A model generated the notes under the pieces. It saw nothing but the letters and a program-made list of their open reading frames with translations, was not told the DNA's origin and ran no database searches. The translations under genes and the position numbers were made by a program. From an uncultured Muribaculaceae bacterium (lineage in GTDB: Bacteria > Bacteroidota > Bacteroidia > Bacteroidales > Muribaculaceae), in the NCBI GenBank assembly GCA_910578305.1, contig CAJTQH010000020.1, positions 17,471 to 24,024 on the forward strand: a stretch of 6,554 nt of DNA, read 5' to 3'. Below, one piece after another: positions 1 through 5,407 of this stretch. How positions within the stretch are numbered: the stretch's first letter is position 1; each line of letters opens with the position of its first letter.

Positions 1-1
1 G

Positions 2-676
2 CAGTACATGGTCACAATACCGCTGGGTTCACGCAATATCACCCGCGACATACAGCATCTCAACTATCTTGAGGAGCAGGCCGAGGAGATAAAGCGCACT
101 GTGGGCAATGCATCCGGCACCATTACATCCACGCAGCCTATGGGTTCGGTCGACTACACACAGGTCAACCATTATGTGAGTCACCGTGCGGGAGAGATCA
201 TAGCCAACATACGCGAGCAGCTCCGTTATGCGGGATTCGACTCCAAGACATCCGAACTCCCTGCCGGCATCATCATTACCGGACGCGGCGCGTTGCTGTC
301 CGGATTCAACGAACGTCTGAGCCAGACCTTGTCTATGAAGATACGCACGGCAAACGTCAATATACCACAGATGCGTATCGCCGACAGCCGCATATCGCCC
401 TCCGACGCGGCCGATGTGCTCTCGATTCTATATGCCGCCGCATGTTCAGGAGCCGTAGAATGTCTTGTGGAACCGGTGATCGAACGTCAGCCGGAGCCGG
501 AGTATGAGCCGGAACAAGTATCGCCGGTCGTAGAGGAGATCGCTCCGGAGCCTGAGGTGGTCAAGCCTCGTCCGCGCAAGCATTCGTTTTTCGACAAGGT
601 GAAAGACAAGGTCGTGGGATTCATGTCCGAGTCGGAAGACGATGACGATGATGACGACACTATGGTCGACGACTGA
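2..676 (+). CDS. ftsA: Cell division protein FtsA, C-terminal part (5' end outside window)
   Basis: Actin-like ATPase that tethers FtsZ filaments to the inner face of the cytoplasmic membrane and recruits later divisome proteins. The reading frame is open to the left edge, so the ATG at 8 is an internal methionine and roughly the N-terminal half is missing. Numbering from that Met, the fold ends with a nucleotide-binding stretch GIIITGRGALLSGF (87-100), where the usual TGGGA reads TGRGA. A Pro/Glu-rich linker follows (about 153-190), then a probable amphipathic membrane-targeting helix HSFFDKVKDKVVGFM (192-206), then a very acidic tail SESEDDDDDDDTMVDD. The helix is normally at or near the extreme C-terminus of FtsA, so the acidic extension is unusual compared with well-studied homologues. 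Identity rests on this fold, the helix, and ftsZ lying 75 bp downstream on the same strand. Confidence 0.93.
   Translation, partial: QYMVTIPLGSRNITRDIQHLNYLEEQAEEIKRTVGNASGTITSTQPMGSVDYTQVNHYVSHRAGEIIANIREQLRYAGFDSKTSELPAGIIITGRGALLSGFNERLSQTLSMKIRTANVNIPQMRIADSRISPSDAADVLSILYAAACSGAVECLVEPVIERQPEPEYEPEQVSPVVEEIAPEPEVVKPRPRKHSFFDKVKDKVVGFMSESEDDDDDDDTMVDD
638..658 (+). repeat. Run of seven Asp codons (GAY) at the ftsA 3' end
   Basis: Seven consecutive GAC/GAT codons encode a poly-aspartate run in the FtsA tail. The codons alternate irregularly (GAC GAT GAC GAT GAT GAC GAC), so this is a low-complexity coding tract and not a perfect microsatellite. Length variation between strains by whole codons is plausible but cannot be seen here. 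Confidence 0.8.
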
Positions 677-751
677 ATGCATGGGTAGATAAAAATCAGC
701 ACATAATATCACACAATAATACTGTAAACACAGATAACGCAACAATTCATT
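677..751 (+). other. ftsA-ftsZ spacer with SD-less ftsZ leader
   Basis: This 75-bp AT-rich spacer separates the ftsA stop from the ftsZ ATG at 752. No GGAGG-like Shine-Dalgarno sequence precedes the ATG; the bases just upstream (AACGCAACAATTCATT) are A/T-rich, as is usual for translation starts in Bacteroidota. I find no TAnnTTTG promoter element in the spacer, so ftsZ is probably transcribed from upstream together with ftsA. No hairpin stands out. Confidence 0.5.
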
Positions 752-2095
752 ATGGATATTGATATAAACGGAAATCTCAATCTCGACAGTCTCGCAAGTC
801 AGTTCAATGAATCAGGAACGCCTGCCGAGCAAAACGATATAATGGTTGTCGGTGTCGGCGGCGGTGGCGGCAATGCTGTCAACCACATGTTTCGCCAGGG
901 AGTCGACAAGGTGACATTTGTAGTCTGCAATACCGACCGCATGGCTGTGGAGCAGTCGCCGATACCCAACAAGGTCATCATCGGTGACGGACGCGGGGCT
1001 GGCAACAAGCCTGAAAAGGCACGCAAATTTGCTGAAGACGATATTGAAAAGATATACAAAATATTCGACAACAATGCCAAGATGGCTTTCATCACGGCGG
1101 GTATGGGCGGAGGTACCGGTACCGGTGCCGCGCCGGTAGTGGCACGAGTAGCCAAGGAGCGCGGATTGCTCACGATAGGCATCGTTACTATCCCGTTCAT
1201 TTTTGAGGGAAAGAAAAAGATCATGAAAGCCCTCGATGGTGCCGATGAGATGGCCAAGTATGTCGATGCGCTTCTCATCATCAATAATGAGCGTCTGGCC
1301 GAGATCCATTCCGATCTCAACTTCTTCAATGCCTTCGGCAAAGCTGACGATACATTGTCTACCGCCGCACGTTCCATATCGGAGATCATCACCGTCAACG
1401 GATATATAAATCTTGACTTCAACGATGTCGATACCACCCTCCGCGAAGGCGGTACCGCCATCATTTCCACCGGATACGGCGAAGGCGAACATCGTGTCAC
1501 CAAGGCCATTGAGGATGCTCTTAATTCGCCTCTGCTCAAAAATCGCGACATCTACGGATCTAAAAAGCTGCTCATCAATCTCTACATGTCAAACGACGAG
1601 TCGGCCGGCGCCATGACCATGAACGAAGTGGCCGAACTACGCAGCTTCGTGTCGTCAATCGACTCTGAGGTGGATGTGATCTGGGGTGCGGCTGTCGACA
1701 ACACTCTCGGACAGAAAGTGAAGATCACCATTCTTGCCGCCGGATTTGATGTCACCATACGCGAGGAGGAGGAAAAGGAACTCAATGAAGTTGTGTTCAA
1801 CTCTCCGGCGCGCAATGCCTCTGCGACTGTAGAGAAGGTTGCCAAAACACGCGAGGAGCGTATCATAGAGCAATACGGTACCAATGCCAGTGAATTCGGC
1901 ACCAATTATATCGTACTCACTCCGGAGCAGATGGACGATGACACTGTAATGGAAGTGCTGGAAAAGAATCCGGCTTACAATCGCGATAAACGGGTGGTTG
2001 ACGAGGTCAAGAAAGGCGCTTCGGTGTCTGTACCCGCATCAACATCGTCTGGTTTCGGTCAAGTGTCGTCGGGCAATGAGATAAAATTTGCCTGA
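752..2095 (+). CDS. ftsZ: Cell division protein FtsZ
   Basis: Tubulin-like GTPase that polymerises into the Z ring at mid-cell and organises septal wall synthesis. The protein is complete at 447 residues. The N-terminal glycine-rich nucleotide loop VGVGGGGGNAVNHMF spans 33-47, NTD is at 60-62, and the T3 region IGDGRGAGNKPEKAR is at 77-91. The tubulin/FtsZ signature GGGTGTG lies at 119-125 within ITAGMGGGTGTGAAP. The T7 catalytic loop NLDFNDV (220-226) keeps both aspartates that trigger GTP hydrolysis in the neighbouring subunit. The globular core ends near 337, followed by a charged linker. NPAYNRDK (406-413) matches the PAYxR-type C-terminal peptide that binds FtsA and other partners, and a Ser/Gly-rich tail of about 34 residues ends in EIKFA. 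The start at 752 is chosen because a short N-terminal extension before the first beta strand is normal. The gene is probably co-transcribed with ftsA. Confidence 0.98.
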   Translation: MDIDINGNLNLDSLASQFNESGTPAEQNDIMVVGVGGGGGNAVNHMFRQGVDKVTFVVCNTDRMAVEQSPIPNKVIIGDGRGAGNKPEKARKFAEDDIEKIYKIFDNNAKMAFITAGMGGGTGTGAAPVVARVAKERGLLTIGIVTIPFIFEGKKKIMKALDGADEMAKYVDALLIINNERLAEIHSDLNFFNAFGKADDTLSTAARSISEIITVNGYINLDFNDVDTTLREGGTAIISTGYGEGEHRVTKAIEDALNSPLLKNRDIYGSKKLLINLYMSNDESAGAMTMNEVAELRSFVSSIDSEVDVIWGAAVDNTLGQKVKITILAAGFDVTIREEEEKELNEVVFNSPARNASATVEKVAKTREERIIEQYGTNASEFGTNYIVLTPEQMDDDTVMEVLEKNPAYNRDKRVVDEVKKGASVSVPASTSSGFGQVSSGNEIKFA

Positions 2096-2118
2096 AAGCA
2101 AAACTTCACATTATAATT

Positions 2119-2168
2119 ACAGTGCGTCCCCGATCACGGCATCATGCTCATGTCCGGGGACGCATTGT
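2119..2168. terminator. Strong GC-rich hairpin between convergent genes
   Basis: The inverted repeat pairs TGCGTCCCCG (2123-2132) perfectly with CGGGGACGCA (2155-2164). It extends outward through one G-T wobble and A-T, C-G and A-T pairs, giving about 14 bp. The 22-nt loop contains a small GCA-TCA-TGC mini-palindrome (2139-2147). On the + strand the stem is followed by TTATTTTAT (2170-2178), the expected U-rich tract, so it should act as an intrinsic terminator for ftsZ. On the - strand the following sequence (AATTATAATG) is only A/T-rich, so termination of the converging DUF1460 gene is plausible but weaker. It lies 23 bp after the ftsZ stop and 24 bp beyond the end of the opposite gene. Confidence 0.85.
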
Positions 2169-2192
2169 GTTATTTTATAGGTCGGTATATTG

Positions 2193-3044
2193 TCAGTCCT
2201 TGAGGCGTATCACTCTTATGCCTTGTGCTCGTGTGCGGCGCAGATAGTCGGCCAGACTCAGCTTGTCAATCACCACTTTGCCTTCCTTACTTGAGGCATG
2301 CATAAGATGAGGTACTCCGTCTACCATGACCACTATCCCCATGTGGCTTACATCCAATCCCTTTGTGCCGGTTGTTATGGCTATTACGTCGCCCTCTTTC
2401 AGAGACACATTCTTGACATTGGCACTGCGGATATAAGGATAACGGTGAGAGCGATATCCGACTTCGACATTCTTTATGCCGGCCAGTGCGGCAGAGTCTG
2501 CCAAAGCCTTGTAGGCATCCTTGTGTGAGCTCATATAGTCGAGTGTTTTCACCTGATAGCTTGCATTGGTTATACGGTCGGTCACCTCCAGTATGATATC
2601 TTTGTGAGTGTTGTCGACTATCCAGTCGCTTATGTAGTGAAGCCGCGAAGGATAGCCGTCGACCTCGCCGCCGCGATAACGCAGGCGGGTAAGATTCCAG
2701 ACGAAGTCGTGCCAAGAGCTTCTGCGCGATTCGGCGGTCATTGCCAGTGCCAGAGCTGTCTCTACAAAAGTGGTGCAGTCGAGTTCGTCTGTATTTACGG
2801 TCAGCATCTCTTTTTCGTCACTCTCAAGTGTGCCGCCTTTGTACGGCTTGCCGAGAAAACGTTTTCCCGCCTCAGCTACCAGTGTCTCGCTGTCGGCTCC
2901 TCGCATCTGCTCCAGATCCATAAGTATGGATGTGAGCACTATGGTATCTGCCGTCTCATTGTTGAACCGTACGCGCATCTGTGCCATAGCATCTGTGACT
3001 CCGCAAGTCAACAACACACACATTGTAAATATAAACTTCTTCAT
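2193..3044 (-). CDS. Secreted DUF1460 family protein, predicted cell-wall amidase/peptidase
   Basis: The 283-residue product is assigned to the DUF1460 family of Bacteroidota, which is related to the NlpC/P60 (papain-like) cell-wall peptidases and amidases. It starts with a signal peptide: MKK, hydrophobic FIFTMCVLLTCGV, and a probable cleavage site after DAMA (residue 21). The supposed nucleophile is Cys90 in DELDCTTFVETALAL. Probable partner histidines are His234 in LDVSHMGIVV and His246/His249 in VPHLMHASS. The central motif YRGGEVDGYPSRLHYISDW resembles family members as I recall them. The likely role is cleavage of peptidoglycan peptides or of the muramoyl-alanine bond in the periplasm; the substrate is unknown. 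The frame is open up to an ATG at 3107, but I chose the start at 3044 because the signal peptide begins there and a promoter element lies at 3061-3068 inside the longer version. TTC-type lipobox residues are not convincing, so it is probably not a lipoprotein. Confidence 0.8.
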   Translation of the reverse strand: MKKFIFTMCVLLTCGVTDAMAQMRVRFNNETADTIVLTSILMDLEQMRGADSETLVAEAGKRFLGKPYKGGTLESDEKEMLTVNTDELDCTTFVETALALAMTAESRRSSWHDFVWNLTRLRYRGGEVDGYPSRLHYISDWIVDNTHKDIILEVTDRITNASYQVKTLDYMSSHKDAYKALADSAALAGIKNVEVGYRSHRYPYIRSANVKNVSLKEGDVIAITTGTKGLDVSHMGIVVMVDGVPHLMHASSKEGKVVIDKLSLADYLRRTRAQGIRVIRLKD

Positions 3045-3060
3045 TTTCAATTTCTTTCTG

Positions 3061-3068
3061 CAAAAGTA
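3061..3068 (-). promoter_or_regulatory. Bacteroidota -7 promoter element (TAnnTTTG) for the DUF1460 gene
   Basis: Read on the - strand this is TACTTTTG, a perfect match to the TAnnTTTG -7 consensus of the Bacteroidota primary sigma factor. It ends 16 bp before the ATG at 3044, so transcription should start near 3055 and give a short A-rich leader of about 10 nt without a Shine-Dalgarno sequence. No clear TTTG -33 element is present at the expected distance; the sequence there is ATTTACATG. It sits in the 73-bp gap downstream of the Imm17-like gene. Confidence 0.65.
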
Positions 3069-3117
3069 CACAAAAATCTCCGTCTCATGTAAATCAGCAC
3101 CCGTCACAAGCCATATG

Positions 3118-3336
3118 TCAAACCTGTGTTATAAGATGTGCGGCCATGCATAGCATGAGTAAGCCGACGGCGGCATATATCATGCGCTGCCATTTGCGAG
3201 ACATCCGTCCTACTATCATCCGCACTCCTTCCGACCGGAAAAACCATTCCCAGTTCAGCAGTGCGGCAAGCAGCGATATCATTCCTCCAAGGCAGAATAT
3301 TGCCGACATAATCCATGCGGCGGTGGAGACATTCAT
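3118..3336 (-). CDS. Small two-helix membrane protein, Imm17-like
   Basis: This 72-residue protein has two predicted transmembrane helices: WIMSAIFCLGGMISLLAALL (about 8-27) and MIYAAVGLLMLCMAAHLI (about 52-69). A basic loop between them contains NWEWFF (28-33) and GRMSRKWQR (43-51), so the loop is probably cytoplasmic. The layout and the NW-WFF motif resemble, from memory, the Imm17 ('immunity 17') family common in Bacteroidota. That name comes from polymorphic toxin loci, but no toxin gene adjoins it here, so an immunity role is doubtful and the function should be treated as unknown. Its ATG at 3336 directly abuts the TAA of tsaE at 3337-3339 with no spacer, which implies translational coupling in the same operon. 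No Shine-Dalgarno sequence is visible. Confidence 0.75.
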   Translation of the reverse strand: MNVSTAAWIMSAIFCLGGMISLLAALLNWEWFFRSEGVRMIVGRMSRKWQRMIYAAVGLLMLCMAAHLITQV

Positions 3337-3774
3337 TTATTCAGGCCACTGGAGTGTGAGTGTGCGTGATTCGTCGGGATTTACGGTCAGATCCACGCGC
3401 ACGGTGTCGTAGGGTAGTATATCCTCGATGCGTTCGGGCCATTCGAGCAGGCATAGCGCTCCGGAGTCGAAGTAATCTTCCACACCTATTTCTATGGCTT
3501 CGTCAAGCGATTCCAGTCGATACAGGTCGAAATGATAGATAAGTTCGGCGGTCGTATCCGAGCGGTATTCGTTTATGATCGAGAACGATGGCGAGCTTGC
3601 CGGATCCTCGGTCACTCCGAGTTCGCGGCTGAGAGCGGAGATAAATGTGGTCTTGCCTGCGCCCATTTCTCCGAAGAAAGCATAGATGGTGCTGTCATCC
3701 ATCAGTGATGCAAATTCGTGAGCCGCGCGCTGCAGATCGTTTTTCGATGCTATTGTGATAGTCTTTGTTGTCAT
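3337..3774 (-). CDS. tsaE: tRNA threonylcarbamoyladenosine biosynthesis ATPase TsaE
   Basis: P-loop ATPase that works with TsaB and TsaD to transfer the threonylcarbamoyl group to A37 of tRNAs reading ANN codons (t6A synthesis) in the cytoplasm. The 145-residue length is typical. Walker A is GEMGAGKTT (35-43). SSPSF (60-64) corresponds to the switch motif usually written [28 protein letters not shown] (79-102) and LLEWPERI (109-116) are the hallmark TsaE segments, with the acidic residues Asp83 and Glu111 in the nucleotide/Mg site. The ATG at 3774 is the only start that gives the full first beta strand. It follows porX by 33 bp without a visible promoter and abuts the downstream small membrane protein gene, so it is likely a housekeeping gene carried in the porX operon. 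Confidence 0.95.
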   Translation of the reverse strand: MTTKTITIASKNDLQRAAHEFASLMDDSTIYAFFGEMGAGKTTFISALSRELGVTEDPASSPSFSIINEYRSDTTAELIYHFDLYRLESLDEAIEIGVEDYFDSGALCLLEWPERIEDILPYDTVRVDLTVNPDESRTLTLQWPE

Positions 3775-3807
3775 TGCTGTATGGTGTTATTTATATGCGT
3801 TTGTTGA

Positions 3808-5376
3808 TTATGATTGTTTTTTGGGAGATAGTGTTATGACGGGTATAAGCATCTCCTCCATGGATATGCCCCCATGCTGGAATGTGTCGGTGTAATATTG
3901 CACGTAGTAGTTATAATTGTTTGGATAGGCGAAGAAGTCGCGGTTGGTGGCAAATACGTAGCTTGTCGACACATTGGGCGATGGCAGGCCGAACTGGCGC
4001 GGACGTGTTATCTCATACACCTGCTTGGGGTTGTATTGCAGATTGCGTCCGAGCTTGTAGCGCAGATTGGTGTTGGTGTTTTTCTCTCCCACCACTTTTA
4101 CCGGATTGTCCACGCGGATCGATCCGTGGTCGGTCGTGAGTACCACTTTGAAGCCTTTCTCGGCTATGCGACGGAAGAGATCTATGGCCGTTGAGTGACG
4201 AAACCACGACTCGGTGATGGATCGGTAGGCGGCATTGCTTGATGCGAGTTCGCGTATCATGCGCGATTCTGTGCGTGCATGCGAGAGCATGTCGATGAAG
4301 TTGAATACCACTACGTTGAGGTCGTTCTGGATCAGTGTGTTGAAGTCACGCAGTAATCGTTCGCCGGCCATGGAGTCATTGACCTTGTGGTATGAGAAAC
4401 GGCAGGTACGGCGGTGACGTTCAAACTGTGTGGCTATCAGTGGCGATTCATTGAGGTTTTTGCCTTCCTCACTGTCTTCGTCGACCCAGAATTCCGGAAA
4501 CATGCGCTCGATGTCTACGGGCATAAGTCCGGAGAATATGGCGTTACGGGCATACTGTGTGGCGGTGGGCAGTATGGAGCAGTACATGTCGTCGTCGGAT
4601 GTGAAATACTCGCTTAGCAGCGGGCGTATCATGCGCCACTGGTCGAAACGGAAATTGTCGATTAGGATGAAGAACACCTTTTCTCCGGCATCGATCAGCG
4701 GGAATATCTTGCGTTTGAACAAATCCGGACTCATGAGAGGCCGCGACGTATTGTCGGGCTGTATCCATGAAGCATAGTTTTTACGAACGAATTTGGTGTA
4801 TGCCGAGTTAGCCTCGGTCTTCTGCATGTCGAGCAGCTGCCCCATGCCTGTGTCGCTGTCGGCCAGCTCGAGTTCCCAGCGCACGAGTGTGCGGTATGTT
4901 TCCATCCAGTCATCGAGAGTATACGAGTCGTTGATGAGCGATGTGATCTTGCCGAAGTCCTCGCGGTAGCCGGTGACAGATTTCTCGGTCACGAGTTGTG
5001 TCGAATGCAGGTTTTTCTTTATGGATATGAGTATCTGGTTGGGATTTACAGGTTTAATCAGGTAGTCGGCTATCTTGCTTCCAACGGCCTGGTCCATGAT
5101 GTTTTCCTCTTCGCTTTTGGTGATCATGATCACAGGTATTTCCGGATACTCGAGTTTGATGCGCGACAATGTCTCCAGTCCGGTGAGTCCGGGCATATTT
5201 TCGTCGAGGATTATGAGGTCAAACGGTTGCTCCTGCACCATGGACAGTGCATCGGCACCGTTGTTGACGGTCACAACGTTATATCCCTTGTTTTGCAGAA
5301 ACATCACATGAGGTTTCAGCAGGTCTATTTCGTCGTCGGCCCAGAGTATAGTATGTCGTTGTTGCGGTTGAGTCAT
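3808..5376 (-). CDS. porX: PorX-type response regulator with PglZ/alkaline-phosphatase-superfamily domain
   Basis: Two-component response regulator whose output is an enzyme domain and not a DNA-binding domain. In Porphyromonas and Flavobacterium PorX is activated by the kinase PorY, governs type IX secretion, and is a zinc-dependent phosphodiesterase acting on oligonucleotides. The 522-residue protein has a CheY-like receiver (about 8-125) with acidic pocket Asp14/Asp15, phospho-acceptor Asp58 (IILDENMPG), Thr86 and Lys108. A helical linker follows (about 130-215), then the PglZ/alkaline phosphatase domain (about 216-515). Candidate metal ligands are Asp240 (LIDNFRFDQW), Asp362/His366 (FIDMLSH), Asp416/His417 (TTDHGS) and His501 (QHGG), with nucleophile Thr271 in LPTATQYARN. 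All expected catalytic residues are present. The frame stays open 127 codons upstream to 5757, but that stretch overlaps porW out of frame and has no homology. The ATG at 5376 places the receiver correctly, 31 bp after the porW-like stop. Confidence 0.95.
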   Translation of the reverse strand: MTQPQQRHTILWADDEIDLLKPHVMFLQNKGYNVVTVNNGADALSMVQEQPFDLIILDENMPGLTGLETLSRIKLEYPEIPVIMITKSEEENIMDQAVGSKIADYLIKPVNPNQILISIKKNLHSTQLVTEKSVTGYREDFGKITSLINDSYTLDDWMETYRTLVRWELELADSDTGMGQLLDMQKTEANSAYTKFVRKNYASWIQPDNTSRPLMSPDLFKRKIFPLIDAGEKVFFILIDNFRFDQWRMIRPLLSEYFTSDDDMYCSILPTATQYARNAIFSGLMPVDIERMFPEFWVDEDSEEGKNLNESPLIATQFERHRRTCRFSYHKVNDSMAGERLLRDFNTLIQNDLNVVVFNFIDMLSHARTESRMIRELASSNAAYRSITESWFRHSTAIDLFRRIAEKGFKVVLTTDHGSIRVDNPVKVVGEKNTNTNLRYKLGRNLQYNPKQVYEITRPRQFGLPSPNVSTSYVFATNRDFFAYPNNYNYYVQYYTDTFQHGGISMEEMLIPVITLSPKKQS

Positions 5377-5407
5377 TGTTGTCGGAGTTGAGATTTGTCG
5401 GTTGGGG

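Noticed and set aside
799..1551. 250-residue open frame antisense to ftsZ, with another of 226 residues at 812-1492
   Set aside because: Both lie opposite a clearly functional ftsZ, have no recognisable domain, and reflect the codon usage of the sense strand.
2604..3153. Plus-strand frames of 162 and 127 residues opposite the DUF1460 gene
   Set aside because: They are shadows of the - strand gene, which has a signal peptide, catalytic motifs and a promoter; the + frames show no domain or start signal.
3104..3316. 70-residue - strand frame overlapping the small membrane protein in another frame
   Set aside because: The 72-residue frame at 3118-3336 has two clean membrane helices and abuts tsaE, whereas this one has no structure.
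3118..3336. Toxin-immunity module based on the Imm17-like gene
   Set aside because: Neighbours are tsaE and a secreted DUF1460 enzyme on the same strand; neither looks like a polymorphic toxin, and there are no Rhs, VgrG or similar delivery parts.
3808..5376. PglZ domain as a sign of a BREX-type phage defence locus
   Set aside because: The domain is fused to a response-regulator receiver in the PorX arrangement, and no BREX partners (methylase PglX, BrxC or BrxL-like genes) are nearby.
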